64,000 nucleotides of DNA from Thermoanaerobacterium sp. PSU-2 (GCF_002102475.1 NZ_MSQD01000005.1:1-64000), one strand, 5' to 3'. Numbered from the stretch's first letter, positions 53,850-63,913 are shown. Notes: a model not told the origin generated them from the letters alone. Numbers and translations: made by a program.

Positions 53850-54989
53850 TTAAACAGCCTCTTTAAAGTATCTTCTTACATCCTTTAAATATTCAATTAT
53901 CGTCAAGTGCTGAGGGCATTTCGTCTCGCACTCTCCACATTCTATGCAAGAGCTTGCTTTTCCTTCATTTAAGTTATTATAATTTCTAAGTGCTTCATCG
54001 TAGTTGTTGTACATGTGGGCTTCATTGTATATGGCAAAGTTCTTAGGTATGTTTACGCCATTGGGACATGGCATGCAGTAGTTACAAGCAGTGCATCCTA
54101 CAGGCGAAAGCCTTTCATAAGTTTCTCTGACTTTATCTACAAGTTTTACCTCGTCCTCGGTTAAGCCATTTGCTTTTGATCTTGAGGCACTTTCTATATT
54201 TTGTTTCACTTGTTCCATCGTGCTCATTCCACTTAATACAAGCGAAACCTCTGGATGATTCCACACCCATTGCAGAGCCCATTCTGCAGGTGTCCTTTTT
54301 ACACTTGCACTGTTCCAAAGCTCTTTGATAGCCTCTGGCGGATCTCCAGCAAGCTTACCTCCTCTTATTGGTTCCATTACAATAACGGCTAATCCTTTTG
54401 ACGCAGCATACTTAAGCCCTTTTAAGCCCGCTTGATTGTTTATATCCATGTAGTTGTACTGTATCTGACAAAAATCCCATTTATCGTAATCATCGATTAT
54501 GCCTTTAAAAACGTTGTATTCGTCATGGAAAGAAAAACCTATGAATTTGACTTTGCCTTCTTTCTTGACCTTTTCCATCCAGCTAAACACATCAAGTCTT
54601 TTGTACTTCTCCCATCTCTCTTTATCCAATGCGTGTAGAAGGTAAAAATCTATGTAGTCAACGTCCAGTTTTTTTAGTTGTTCATTCAGGTATTTATCCA
54701 TATCTTCTTTTTCATTAACAAGCCATGACGGAAGTTTTGTAGCTAAATACGTCTTTTCTCTGTATCCGTCTTTCAAAGCTTTGCCTACCACAATCTCACT
54801 TTGCCCATTGTGGTACGGATATGCAGTATCAACGTAGTTAACGCCATTATCTATAGCATATCTTATCATCTTTATAGCTTCTTCTTCATCGATCTTGCTG
54901 TTGTCTCCGCCTATTGTAGGCAATCTCATTGCGCCAAAACCCAATGCTGAAACCTTAACACCTGTATTGCCAAATTCTCTATACTGCAT
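53850..54989 (-). CDS. Aldo/keto reductase with C-terminal iron-sulfur domain
   Basis: A 379-residue protein. Residues 1-280 are an AKR barrel (MQYREFGNTGVKVSALGFGAMRLP, DNGVNYVDTAYPYHNGQSE with the catalytic Asp and Tyr, DYIDFYLLHALD). The end has ferredoxin-like cysteine clusters: SPVGCTACNYCMPCPNGVNIPK and ASSCIECGECETKCPQHLTI. Such proteins are redox enzymes of anaerobes with unknown substrates. ATG 54989 follows GGAGGGG. Confidence 0.9.
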   Translation of the reverse strand: MQYREFGNTGVKVSALGFGAMRLPTIGGDNSKIDEEEAIKMIRYAIDNGVNYVDTAYPYHNGQSEIVVGKALKDGYREKTYLATKLPSWLVNEKEDMDKYLNEQLKKLDVDYIDFYLLHALDKERWEKYKRLDVFSWMEKVKKEGKVKFIGFSFHDEYNVFKGIIDDYDKWDFCQIQYNYMDINNQAGLKGLKYAASKGLAVIVMEPIRGGKLAGDPPEAIKELWNSASVKRTPAEWALQWVWNHPEVSLVLSGMSTMEQVKQNIESASRSKANGLTEDEVKLVDKVRETYERLSPVGCTACNYCMPCPNGVNIPKNFAIYNEAHMYNNYDEALRNYNNLNEGKASSCIECGECETKCPQHLTIIEYLKDVRRYFKEAV

Positions 54990-55138
54990 ACAACCCCTCC
55001 GTATCTTAAAATTTAAATTTCTTATTTGATTATAGCACCATTGCTTTAAATAACAAAATTCCCGTAATCCCATCTATTGCTTTAGCTTTTCAACAATGTT
55101 AATCTTAAATTAAGCTAATAGATAGGAGGTAATATTAC

Positions 55139-56176
55139 ATGGAATACATCGATTTAAGAAGCGACACAGTCACGTTGCCAACTCAGGAAATGAGAGATGC
55201 CATGTACAAAGCTTTAGTAGGCGATGACGTTTATGGTGAAGATCCAACTGTAAAGAAACTTGAAGAAATGGCAGCAGACATTATGGGAAAAGAAGATGCG
55301 ATGTTTGTGACAAGCGGAACACAGGGAAATCAAGTATCCGTAATGACACATACACATCACGGTAATGAAGTAATACTGGAAGAAAAATGTCATATAATTA
55401 CGTATGAAGTCGGTGGTATAGGGTACTTATCAGGGGTTCAAGCTAAAACTATACGAGGAATAAATGGTATTATGGATCCAAAAGATGTTTTAAACTCCAT
55501 CAGGACAGATGACATCCATTTTCCAAAGACAGGTCTTATATGCCTTGAAAATACCCACAATAGAGCAGGCGGTACCGTTATACCACTAAGCAATATGAAG
55601 GAAATTTATGAGATAGCAAAAGAACACGATATACCTGTCCATTTAGACGGAGCAAGGATTTTCAACGCTGCTACATACCTAAATGTAGACGTAAAGGATA
55701 TATCAAGATACGCTGACAGCGTAATGTTTTGTCTATCAAAAGGACTTTGTGCACCCGTAGGTTCCATTGTGGCCGGCAGTAAAGATTTCATTAAAAAGGC
55801 CAGAAAGTACCGCAAAATGTTGGGTGGTGGTTTAAGACAAGCTGGGATTTTAGCTGCTGCAGGAATTGTAGCACTTGAAAAGATGACAAAGAGATTAGCA
55901 GAAGATCACGAAAACGCAAGGCTTTTAGCAGAAGGCTTAAATAACATAAAAGGCATAAAAGTTGACATGTCGACAGTTCAAACAAATATCGTCATGTCTG
56001 ACATATCTGCAACAGGTCTTACAGGAGCACAATTATCCTCAAAACTTTTAGATTACGGGATTAAGGTAAACGGCAGCAATGACTACACTGTAAGATTTGT
56101 AACACACTATTACATCAAAAAAGACCATATTGACAAGGTCCTTCACGCCATAAGCACAATATTAAAAGAGCAATAA
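55139..56176 (+). CDS. ltaE: Low-specificity L-threonine aldolase
   Basis: A 345-residue PLP enzyme: MEYIDLRSDTVTLPTQEMRDAM, GDDVYGEDPTVKKLE, FVTSGTQGNQVSVMTH, LICLENTHNRAGG, PVHLDGARIFNAATYLNV, and the Schiff-base Lys in VMFCLSKGLCAPVGS. It splits threonine or allo-threonine to glycine and acetaldehyde. AGGAGG precedes ATG 55139. Its stop overlaps a terminator. Confidence 0.95.
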   Translation: MEYIDLRSDTVTLPTQEMRDAMYKALVGDDVYGEDPTVKKLEEMAADIMGKEDAMFVTSGTQGNQVSVMTHTHHGNEVILEEKCHIITYEVGGIGYLSGVQAKTIRGINGIMDPKDVLNSIRTDDIHFPKTGLICLENTHNRAGGTVIPLSNMKEIYEIAKEHDIPVHLDGARIFNAATYLNVDVKDISRYADSVMFCLSKGLCAPVGSIVAGSKDFIKKARKYRKMLGGGLRQAGILAAAGIVALEKMTKRLAEDHENARLLAEGLNNIKGIKVDMSTVQTNIVMSDISATGLTGAQLSSKLLDYGIKVNGSNDYTVRFVTHYYIKKDHIDKVLHAISTILKEQ

Positions 56177-56195
56177 AGATTATTGCTCTTTTTTG
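56168..56195 (+). terminator. Terminator spanning the ltaE stop codon
   Basis: GAGCAATAA (56168-56176) pairs with TTATTGCTC (56180-56188) around AGA, followed by six T. Confidence 0.85.
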
Positions 56196-58048
56196 CATTT
56201 ATCTTCAATATCATCATCATCGTGAAGCTGCAGCGGCATAGTCGCAACGACGATGTGTTTGTGTTTTAACAGTTCTTTTTCTATATAAACTCTCGTCTTA
56301 TTATGAAGAATGTTGTGCCACCTTTTCCTAACTACAAACTGCGGCAGTATTACTGTTATCATATCTCCTTTTTTGTAGTTGTACTCTTCCGATTCTATAA
56401 ATTTAAGAAGCGGCTCGACGATTCTCCTAAATGGCGAATATTTGACAATGAGCGGTATGTCCGTATTAAGCATGGCATACCTCTTTTTTATCTTTTCACC
56501 GCTTTCTTCATCTATCGATACATTAAAAGCTATAACATGCTCTGAGATCGTCCTGGCATACCTTAAGGCCCTGATACTGGCCTTATTGACGCTCTCTATG
56601 GGCACTATTACTCTGTTGCGATAGTGATTTTCAGAGATCTTTATACATTGAAGATCTTCTGGGCTTACTCTAAGCTGTACAGCCACAGCCCTGTAATGCT
56701 TATTTATCTTAAGCATCATAAATACCAAAACAGGTATGACTATTATTACGATCCAAGCGCCTTCTCTAAATTTGGTTATTCCTACAATTACGACAACTAA
56801 AGCTGTAACAATAGCGCCTGTACCATTTATAATCGCCTTTATTACCCAATTTTTGCTTCTCGTCGTTATCCATCTCTTTGCCATGCCTGTCTGCGACAAA
56901 GTAAATGATATGAAAACGCCAATTGCATAAAGTCCTATCAAGGAAGTGACATTAGCCTTGAATGCCACAATAAGAACAGTAGCCAAAACTGAAAGCAATA
57001 TTATGCCGTTTGAATAGCTTAGCCTGTCGCCTCTTTTGTTAAGCTGTCTCGGCATGTGTCCTTCTTTTGCCATTATCGCAAGTAAGAGTGGAAATCCTGA
57101 ATAAGCAGTATTAGATGCCATTACCAATATGATAAATGTTGTTGCTGTAATGTAGTAGAACATGAAGCCTCTACCAAATATTTCGTTTGCTAACTGTATA
57201 ATTACAGCTTTGTCTCCTGCAGTAACGTGATACATGCTTATAAGGACAGATATGCCGCCAAATGAAATCAAGACAATAGAAGATAGCAAAATCAAGACAG
57301 TAATTGCTCGTTTAACAGATGGCTCTTTAAAATTCGGCACCGCATTGCTTACAGCTTCAACGCCAGTCAAAGCAGAACATCCATTTGAAAAAGCTCTTAA
57401 AAGTAAGAATAGTGTGACTGGTTCAACGGCTTTTAAAGGTGTCGTAGGAGGCACATATCCTCCTTTTATCTTTACAATGCCTGCAATAAGCATCGCAACT
57501 ATGCCAAAAACAAAAGCATACGTTGGAACACCAAAAATTCTGGATGATTCACGTATACCTCTCAAATTGCCTATCATTAAAATCAGCACAATCGCGATAC
57601 ATATAAGTATTGAGTAAGGCCTTAAAAATAAAAATGCAGATGTTATCTGATCAACACCTGATGACACACTAACTGCCACTGTCAAAATATAGTCGACAGA
57701 TAGTGCAGCACCAGCTACTACTCCTGCTATTTTCCCTAAGTTGTCAGACGCAACTATGTAGGCGCCCCCTCCATTTGGGTAGTTTTCTATTGTCTGTATG
57801 TAAGAAAAAGTAAGTATCAATAGTAGACTGATAATAGCGGCAGAAATATAAAGCAGATTTTTATATGCCATAAAGCCTATTGCAGGCAGCAAAACTAATA
57901 AGATTTCCTCGCCGGCATAAGCCACAGAAGAAATCGCATCGCTGGACAGTATAGGAAGTCCCCATATTACGCCGTATTTCTCGTTTTTAATAGCCTTATT
58001 TGTCAGTGGTCTACCTATTAAAGCCCTCTTAAGTCTATTAAACATCAT
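56180..58048 (-). CDS. kimA: APC-superfamily permease, KimA/YdaO-like potassium transporter
   Basis: A 622-residue protein starting MMFNRLKRALIGRPLTNKAIKNEKYGVIWGLPILSSDAISSVAYAGEEILLVL, the KUP/APC core with 12 helices to about residue 430. A cytoplasmic tail of about 190 residues follows (HYRAVAVQLRVSPEDLQCI ... VIVPIESVNKASIRALRYARTIS), a USP-like fold. This matches KimA, a high-affinity potassium importer controlled by c-di-AMP. GGAGG precedes ATG 58048. Amino-acid permease function cannot be excluded. Confidence 0.75.
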   Translation of the reverse strand: MMFNRLKRALIGRPLTNKAIKNEKYGVIWGLPILSSDAISSVAYAGEEILLVLLPAIGFMAYKNLLYISAAIISLLLILTFSYIQTIENYPNGGGAYIVASDNLGKIAGVVAGAALSVDYILTVAVSVSSGVDQITSAFLFLRPYSILICIAIVLILMIGNLRGIRESSRIFGVPTYAFVFGIVAMLIAGIVKIKGGYVPPTTPLKAVEPVTLFLLLRAFSNGCSALTGVEAVSNAVPNFKEPSVKRAITVLILLSSIVLISFGGISVLISMYHVTAGDKAVIIQLANEIFGRGFMFYYITATTFIILVMASNTAYSGFPLLLAIMAKEGHMPRQLNKRGDRLSYSNGIILLSVLATVLIVAFKANVTSLIGLYAIGVFISFTLSQTGMAKRWITTRSKNWVIKAIINGTGAIVTALVVVIVGITKFREGAWIVIIVIPVLVFMMLKINKHYRAVAVQLRVSPEDLQCIKISENHYRNRVIVPIESVNKASIRALRYARTISEHVIAFNVSIDEESGEKIKKRYAMLNTDIPLIVKYSPFRRIVEPLLKFIESEEYNYKKGDMITVILPQFVVRKRWHNILHNKTRVYIEKELLKHKHIVVATMPLQLHDDDDIEDKCKKEQ

Positions 58049-58133
58049 AACGCCTCCGCTTATTAATAATAACCTATTATAAATCATTATTAATTATTTA
58101 TCAATATCAATTTATTTATATATTTTACTATTT

Positions 58134-58805
58134 TTACTGCCTTTCCTCTCTGTATTTATCCATTACGTGTGAAAATATCTCCGCATTTGTTGGGGGTGTG
58201 TACGAAATAGCATTTGCACCAGCTTCTATCGTCTCCATTATCGTCTCATCTGTAGGCCCTCCTGTGGCAATTATCGGTATATTTGGGCAAATGTCTCTTA
58301 CCCTTTTCACAATCTGTGGAGTCTTTTTTGCGCCTGAAATATTTAAAATCGTTGCCCCTGCATCTACGCGGCCTTTTATGTCTTCATTTTCTGAGACGAT
58401 GGTTACTATTATCGGTATGTCGATTGTAGCCCTTATCTTTTTGATTATATCATTTGCAGTAGGTGCATTGACGACGACACCCATAGCGCCTTGGAATTCC
58501 GCATCAAGTGCCAAATTGACCACTCTCTTACCTTGTGTAAGTCCACCGCCGACACCGCTAAACACAGGAATGTCTGACGCCATAATTATAGCGTGTGTAA
58601 TGACAGGCTGTGGTGTAAAAGGATAAACTGCTAATATGGCATTTGCATTTGTGTTTCTTATTATAGCTATGTCTGTAGTAAAAAGTATGGACTTTATAAC
58701 TTTGCCATGTATTTTTATGCCTGAAACATTTTGTATGACCTCCGGAACTCTGACCATCTTCTGTCTCAAAGGCGACACTATCTCAGGTATTGACAAATTA
58801 TCCAT
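58134..58805 (-). CDS. TIM-barrel protein of unknown function
   Basis: A 223-residue protein: DNLSIPEIVSPLRQKMVRVPEVIQNVSGIKI, DIAIIRNTNANAILAVYPFTPQP, IPVFSGVGGGLTQGKRVVNLAL and the phosphate-binding end IIATGGPTDETIMETIEAGANAISYTPP. The repeated strand-helix units with GGG-x-T and ATGGPT are typical of phosphate- or FMN-binding barrels. Relatives are annotated as hydrolases or nitronate monooxygenase-like. ATG 58805 follows GGAGGTG. It lies between kimA and the response regulator. Confidence 0.65.
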   Translation of the reverse strand: MDNLSIPEIVSPLRQKMVRVPEVIQNVSGIKIHGKVIKSILFTTDIAIIRNTNANAILAVYPFTPQPVITHAIIMASDIPVFSGVGGGLTQGKRVVNLALDAEFQGAMGVVVNAPTANDIIKKIRATIDIPIIVTIVSENEDIKGRVDAGATILNISGAKKTPQIVKRVRDICPNIPIIATGGPTDETIMETIEAGANAISYTPPTNAEIFSHVMDKYREERQ

Positions 58806-58863
58806 ATATATCACCTCCGAAAATAAAGTTAAAGGCATATTGTAGTATACCACAACATCGGCA

Positions 58864-59508
58864 TCATTTAAACTGGTTTTTTTCTTTTCCATTTAAATAA
58901 TAAATGGCGATCTGTGTCCTATGCTGAAGGGATGTCTTATCAAGTATAGACGATATATAGTTTTTCACGGTTCCTTCTGAAATAAAAAGTTTATCAGCAA
59001 TTTCTTTGTTGGAAAGTCCTTTCGATATGAGATCCATTATTTCTATTTCTCTTTTTGTGAACATTGACATGTCAATTTTTGAATCATCACACTTACGGAT
59101 TCCTTCCTTAATCTTGTCAAGAACCACATCCTGTATAACTGAATTGCCTGCATAAACCATTTTTATGGCATTCTTTATGTTTTCAGGAGAATTGTTCTTT
59201 AAAAGATATCCTTTTGCACCGCTCTTTATGACATCTACTATGTATTCATCGTCGTCAAATGTGGTAAGTATCAAAACTTTTGTCTTTGTACGACTGCATA
59301 TTTCGTAAGATGCCTGCACACCGTTCATTACAGGCATTCTAACGTCTATCAGCGCAACATCCACGTCGTGTTTTAAGCAGTAGTTTAAAGCTTTTAACCC
59401 ATCGTCAACGCAAGACAGCACTTCAAAGTCTTTATCCATTTCTAATATGATCTTAAGACTTTCTCTAATAAGAGAATCATCGTCGGCAATAAGTATTTTA
59501 ATCGGCAT
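58864..59508 (-). CDS. NarL/LuxR-type response regulator
   Basis: A 214-residue regulator with a receiver domain (ILIADDDSLIRESLKIIL, phosphorylation Asp in VDVALIDVRMPVMNG, Thr in ILTTFDDDEYI, Lys in GYLLKN). The C-terminal LuxR domain reads FTKREIEIMDLISKGLSNKEIADKLFISEGTVKNYISSIL. It starts immediately after the stop of the sensor kinase gene. It probably controls the linked ABC exporter. Confidence 0.94.
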   Translation of the reverse strand: MPIKILIADDDSLIRESLKIILEMDKDFEVLSCVDDGLKALNYCLKHDVDVALIDVRMPVMNGVQASYEICSRTKTKVLILTTFDDDEYIVDVIKSGAKGYLLKNNSPENIKNAIKMVYAGNSVIQDVVLDKIKEGIRKCDDSKIDMSMFTKREIEIMDLISKGLSNKEIADKLFISEGTVKNYISSILDKTSLQHRTQIAIYYLNGKEKNQFK

Positions 59509-60618
59509 TCAACATCCCTCCAATGGAAGCAAAAATATCACTGAAAATCCATTTGAACCATCTATAATGACTTTTCCTCCAACGCTTTCGCATCTCTCCT
59601 CGATGCCCTTAAGCCCAAGTCCTTTTCTTACAACATCTGTGCCAACGCCATTATCTTTCATCTCTACCTTAATAAATTTATTAAGCACATCAATGGTTAA
59701 AGAAACTTTAGTAGCCTTTGAATATTTCATGGCGTTTGTCAACAATTCTTTTACATTTTCCATTATGATATTCCACTGTGAATATGTAATCTTATCAATA
59801 ATACCAGTGTATTTTAGATTTGCAGAAATATGAGTCTTTAACGCGAAATCATCCAAAACAAGCTTCAATCTGTTAAGCCCCATCTGTTCCAGTGGTGGTT
59901 TTATCTCCCTTAATGCAATTCTTATGCTTTCAAGTCCATTTCGCAAAGTATCTATGGTGCTTTGGATCATCCTTTTTGCATCATCTTTGTTTCTATCCAT
60001 TAAAAGCTTCGAAGCTTCTAACTGCATCAAACTTCCTGATATTGTATGCCCAATATCGTCGTGGATTCTCTGGGACAGCCTATTTCTTTCTTCTAACTGT
60101 GTAGTGTATTTAAGCTGCCTTTCATACTCTTCATTTTTATCTATTCTTATGTATAAATCCTGTATTTTCCATCTTAACTCCTCATTCTTCCTTTTTAAGC
60201 TTTCTAATTTTTCGTATGACCTTTTGGCAAGATATGATATAAGATACGACATCAATAATATAACAATATATTCTGGTATTAATTCGCTTTTAATGAACAT
60301 CATAATTGAAAGCGAAATAATAAGGCTAAACAAATCAGTAATCAATCCTGAAAATATCTCGTAAATATTAACTGGAACTAAAAATACAAAAAAATAGCTG
60401 ACATGATTATACGAAAATAGCAATAAGCCAATGGATATAAGCAGCATAAGCTTTTTTATATTCTTTCTATCTGCTAAATAATACGCCATATTGATACATA
60501 TATATAAAAGAATGAATGCTACAAACTCTGCCGGATATGTAGCCGCTTCTATGTATATGTATTTTATAATAATGTATAAAACAATGATCAATTTTGTCGC
60601 AATAACCCACATTTCCAT
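59509..60618 (-). CDS. Sensor histidine kinase, NarL-system type
   Basis: A 369-residue kinase with about five membrane helices in residues 1-130, a coiled coil near 130-170, and a HisKA_3 domain (RNRLSQRIHDDIGHTISGSLMQLEA, His of DD-x-GH context). The ATPase domain has ELLTNAMKYSKATKVSL (N box) and GVGTDVVRKGLGLKGIEERC (G boxes). The short membrane sensor without a large outer domain is typical of intramembrane-sensing kinases of antimicrobial-peptide or polyene resistance systems. Confidence 0.9.
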   Translation of the reverse strand: MEMWVIATKLIIVLYIIIKYIYIEAATYPAEFVAFILLYICINMAYYLADRKNIKKLMLLISIGLLLFSYNHVSYFFVFLVPVNIYEIFSGLITDLFSLIISLSIMMFIKSELIPEYIVILLMSYLISYLAKRSYEKLESLKRKNEELRWKIQDLYIRIDKNEEYERQLKYTTQLEERNRLSQRIHDDIGHTISGSLMQLEASKLLMDRNKDDAKRMIQSTIDTLRNGLESIRIALREIKPPLEQMGLNRLKLVLDDFALKTHISANLKYTGIIDKITYSQWNIIMENVKELLTNAMKYSKATKVSLTIDVLNKFIKVEMKDNGVGTDVVRKGLGLKGIEERCESVGGKVIIDGSNGFSVIFLLPLEGC

Positions 60619-60685
60619 AAAAATATCTCCTCAATAGACTAATTATATTTTATCCCAAAATGGTTATAATTGCACCATAAAAAAT

Positions 60686-60701
60686 AAGGCTTAAAAGCCT
60701 T
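60686..60701 (-). terminator. Hairpin between permease and kinase genes
   Basis: AAGGCTT and AAGCCTT pair around two bases and are followed on the minus strand by ATTTTTTAT. It may partly terminate transcription after the exporter genes, lowering kinase/regulator expression. Confidence 0.6.
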
Positions 60702-60704
60702 AAA

Positions 60705-61847
60705 TTATACAAAATCCGCCGTTTTATTAGACATCTTCATTTTATACGATGCAATTAGTATAAAAGTTAAGGAGAATGCCAGCAATATAAAAATATTTGG
60801 CAATACACCACTACTTGGCGTGGCACCTTCTATTTTTGTTATGGCATCAATAGCCCATCTTTGCGGCATAAAATAGGAAACTTTTTGGAAAATCTTTGGC
60901 ATGACTTCGATAGGCCAAAAAGCGCCTCCCAACATACAGCTTGGAGTTATAATCAATGTCGACAGCCCCCCAGATTGAACAGTAGAATCGCTAAATGCTA
61001 CGATAAGCATACTAAGCCCTATAGCAGATAGCCCAAATGCAATAAGAATTACAAATATTTCTAAAAGAGATTTATCAAAAGGCAGCTTCAGAAACACAGC
61101 CAAAAGCAACATGATCATCCCTATCTGAAACAAAGTCACTATCATATTCACTATAAAGTTGCTTAGTGCATATACAATGGATTTGACGGGTGCAGCGCAT
61201 ATCCTGGAGTAAGTTTTATCTCGTTTTTCATGAAGCATAAGCTCTGCTATCCTGCTTGTTCCCAGCATCAAAAACATTATAAACATTCCTACGCTGCGTG
61301 TCATTATATCGTTAATTGCGCTTTTGTCTTTAACTGTGTATTCGCCTAACTTTACCAAGGCATTTCTTTCATATTCTTGGTACATTTTATAAAAAGTGCT
61401 ACTATCGCCATTAGAAGAAATCGACAGGTATTTTAAATTGCTGATGTATTCATCAACATAATTTTTTACGGCTAATGCGACTTCTTTGCCTTTAATGGAC
61501 ACAATTTGAACTTTTAAAGATTTATCTTCTATTATGCTTTTGCTGAAATCTTTCGGAAATATAATTGCAAAATCGATATTACCTTTTGTAACGTATTTAT
61601 CCAAATTGCTTTTATCAATATTGACAACTTCGAACTTTTGAGAATCTTTAAATGAGTTTACTAAGTCTTTTGATAATATGCCTGTGTCGTTGTTTATGAC
61701 TCCAATAGCTAATTTTGAACTACCGGACAGATTCACAGTCAAAACTACAAAAGGTATTAAAACCGACAACAGTATATAAATCAAATTACCTTTTCTCCTG
61801 AAAAACAATTTTAAAGTATTCTTTACGAGAAGAAAAACATTTCTCAC
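60705..61847 (-). CDS. ABC-2 type exporter permease (second)
   Basis: A 380-residue permease with an N-terminal helix, a large outer loop (residues about 45-190) and five C-terminal helices (MFIMFLMLGTSRIAELMLHEKRDKTYSRICAAP is the ABC-2 coupling region). It is homologous in layout to the upstream permease. GTG 61847 follows AAAGGAGG; upstream in-frame codons are inside the preceding gene's end. Together the two permeases likely form one heterodimer. Confidence 0.88.
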   Translation of the reverse strand: MRNVFLLVKNTLKLFFRRKGNLIYILLSVLIPFVVLTVNLSGSSKLAIGVINNDTGILSKDLVNSFKDSQKFEVVNIDKSNLDKYVTKGNIDFAIIFPKDFSKSIIEDKSLKVQIVSIKGKEVALAVKNYVDEYISNLKYLSISSNGDSSTFYKMYQEYERNALVKLGEYTVKDKSAINDIMTRSVGMFIMFLMLGTSRIAELMLHEKRDKTYSRICAAPVKSIVYALSNFIVNMIVTLFQIGMIMLLLAVFLKLPFDKSLLEIFVILIAFGLSAIGLSMLIVAFSDSTVQSGGLSTLIITPSCMLGGAFWPIEVMPKIFQKVSYFMPQRWAIDAITKIEGATPSSGVLPNIFILLAFSLTFILIASYKMKMSNKTADFV

Positions 61848-61849
61848 GA

Positions 61850-62965
61850 TTAGAAAGCCTCCTTTCGGAACAAATAAGCGGATAAAAACACGAAAACAAA
61901 AGCACATGCCAAATTAATGGCTATTGCTGTTAATACGTCACCGTAGTTATTGGCAAAAGCCACATTTAATATGGCTGAATTTGTCCATTTCATTGGTGAT
62001 ATGTTGGACAAATTTTTAAATAAGCCTTCCGCAGAGTCTACTGAAAAATAAGAACCGCCCAAAAATGCTATAAAAGGAATTATTGCATTGATAATGCCTG
62101 ATGCAACGCCGCTATTTTTAAATAAAAATCCCAGGCAAATTCCAAGACTTATCGAAAATATGATCTCACTTATTATTATCAGTGCGATTGTGTATATATC
62201 ATTTCCCCAATAAGCTTTAAGTATAAACGTGCTGTACAGAAAAACTAAAATTGACTGCAAAAGAACTGATAGCGATGAACCTAAAATTTTTCCCAATAAT
62301 ATCTCATGTTTTTTAGCAAGAGTTGTAAGCATCCTATTGCCCGTATTTCTCACTCTCTCACTATTTATAGAGTAAATACCGCTTATAGAGCCGTAGAGTA
62401 TGATTAACGTCAACATGGTGATTGAATAGTAATCGTAAGAAGACGGCTGTCTTTCACCATTTAACGACACTATTTCTGTAAAGTCGTGATTGTCACTCAC
62501 ATTTATTTTTGATAATGATTGTGGATTTTCCTTTGCCACGACAGCAACAACATTAAATCTGTCGACAAAAGCTTTGAGAATTGTCTCAACAATGTTTGTA
62601 TCAATAGAGTCTCTGTCATTTTTATAAAATACTATATTATTTCCTCTCAAGACAATGTAACCCGCATACTTGGCATTTCTAACATCGTTTATGCCACTGG
62701 TTATTTCTTTCACCTCATGAAACCTTATCCCTATCTTCTCACAGCTATCCACAAAATTATTAAATCCTTTCGATAGCTCTTTGCTTCCGTTATCTGTGTA
62801 TTCTACGCTGATATTGCTTATTTTGTGATCTCCATTAAATGTATTTGAAAAAGCAAAACCTAATATGGTCATAAGGACTATAGGAAATAAAACCATAAAT
62901 AACAACGACTTTTTGCTCCTAAAGTTTTCTTTTATCTCTTTCAATGCGATTTTTAATACTCTCAT
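61850..62965 (-). CDS. ABC-2 type exporter permease (first)
   Basis: A 371-residue permease: MRVLKIALKEIKENFRSKKSLLFMVLFPIVLMTILG, a large outer loop, then C-terminal helices with MLTLIILYGSISGIYSINSERVRNTGNRMLTT. AAGGTGG precedes ATG 62965. It starts 12 bases after the ATPase stop and ends two bases before the second permease starts. Confidence 0.88.
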   Translation of the reverse strand: MRVLKIALKEIKENFRSKKSLLFMVLFPIVLMTILGFAFSNTFNGDHKISNISVEYTDNGSKELSKGFNNFVDSCEKIGIRFHEVKEITSGINDVRNAKYAGYIVLRGNNIVFYKNDRDSIDTNIVETILKAFVDRFNVVAVVAKENPQSLSKINVSDNHDFTEIVSLNGERQPSSYDYYSITMLTLIILYGSISGIYSINSERVRNTGNRMLTTLAKKHEILLGKILGSSLSVLLQSILVFLYSTFILKAYWGNDIYTIALIIISEIIFSISLGICLGFLFKNSGVASGIINAIIPFIAFLGGSYFSVDSAEGLFKNLSNISPMKWTNSAILNVAFANNYGDVLTAIAINLACAFVFVFLSAYLFRKEAF

Positions 62966-62977
62966 AATCAATCCACC

Positions 62978-63913
62978 TTAATCTCTCAATTTTCTGCCTG
63001 TAAGTGTCAGAAATACCGTTTCTAAATCAGGCGTCTGTGTCTCAATATTTTTGATAGATATGCCATCAGTCGTAAAGTAGTGAATTATCTTGTCAAGATT
63101 GTTGACATCCCTATAGCTTACGATTTTTACCGTATTTTCATCTATATCAATACTTTTTACTCCGTTAATAGCTTTAAGTTTGTTTTCATCAATATCTGCT
63201 ACTTCCAAGACCGTTATCATCACCGTATTAGTATCGGTAATAATTGATTTAAGCTCTTCTTTAGTACCCTCAGCAATTATTTTCCCATGATCGATTATGG
63301 AGATTTTTGTGCATATAGCTTCAACTTCCTCCATGTAATGGCTTGTGTATATTACAGTGCTTCCCATCTCATTTAGCTTTTTCACAGATTCTAAAATATG
63401 ATTTCTTGATTGGGGATCTATGCCGACCGTAGGTTCATCCAATATTATTATTTTCGGCTTATGCGCTATTGCACAGGCTATATTAAGTCGCCTTTTCATT
63501 CCACCTGAAAATTTATTTGCCAGCCAATTTGCTTTGTCTTGAAGACCTACAAATTCCAACGCCATATCAACACTTTCTTTAAGTTCTCCCCCTTTAAGTC
63601 CGTAAAGACTTGCAAAAAAGCTTACATTTTCGTATGCAGACAGTTCTCCGTAGATGGCGATGTCCTGCGGTACAACACCTATATTCATTTTGGCAAAATC
63701 AGGCTCTCTTTTTATGTCTCTCTCCATCACATAGACATTTCCACTGTCTATCTTCAAAAGCCCGCATATTATATTTATAGCTGTACTTTTGCCAGCACCA
63801 TTGGGACCTAAAAAGCCGTAAATCTCTCCTTCTTCAATTTCAAGATTTACATTGTCAAGTGCCACCAAATCTCCAAATCTTTTAGTCAATCTCTCAAATT
63901 TCACAGCTTTCAT
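62978..63913 (-). CDS. ABC exporter ATP-binding protein
   Basis: A 311-residue ATPase of the DrrA/CcmA type: GFLGPNGAGKSTAINIICGL (Walker A), GVVPQDIAIYGELSAYENVSFFA (Q loop), KFSGGMKRRLNIACAIAHKPKIIILDEPTVGIDPQSRN (signature and Walker B), and a C-terminal regulatory extension. ATG 63913 lies seven bases after AAAGGAGA; ATG 63919 is too close. It leads a minus-strand operon ATPase, permease, permease, kinase, regulator. Confidence 0.95.
   Translation of the reverse strand: MKAVKFERLTKRFGDLVALDNVNLEIEEGEIYGFLGPNGAGKSTAINIICGLLKIDSGNVYVMERDIKREPDFAKMNIGVVPQDIAIYGELSAYENVSFFASLYGLKGGELKESVDMALEFVGLQDKANWLANKFSGGMKRRLNIACAIAHKPKIIILDEPTVGIDPQSRNHILESVKKLNEMGSTVIYTSHYMEEVEAICTKISIIDHGKIIAEGTKEELKSIITDTNTVMITVLEVADIDENKLKAINGVKSIDIDENTVKIVSYRDVNNLDKIIHYFTTDGISIKNIETQTPDLETVFLTLTGRKLRD

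Noticed and set aside
58049-58133. c-di-AMP (ydaO) riboswitch before the KimA-like gene
   Set aside because: Only 85 bases separate the genes and no ydaO aptamer motifs are present.
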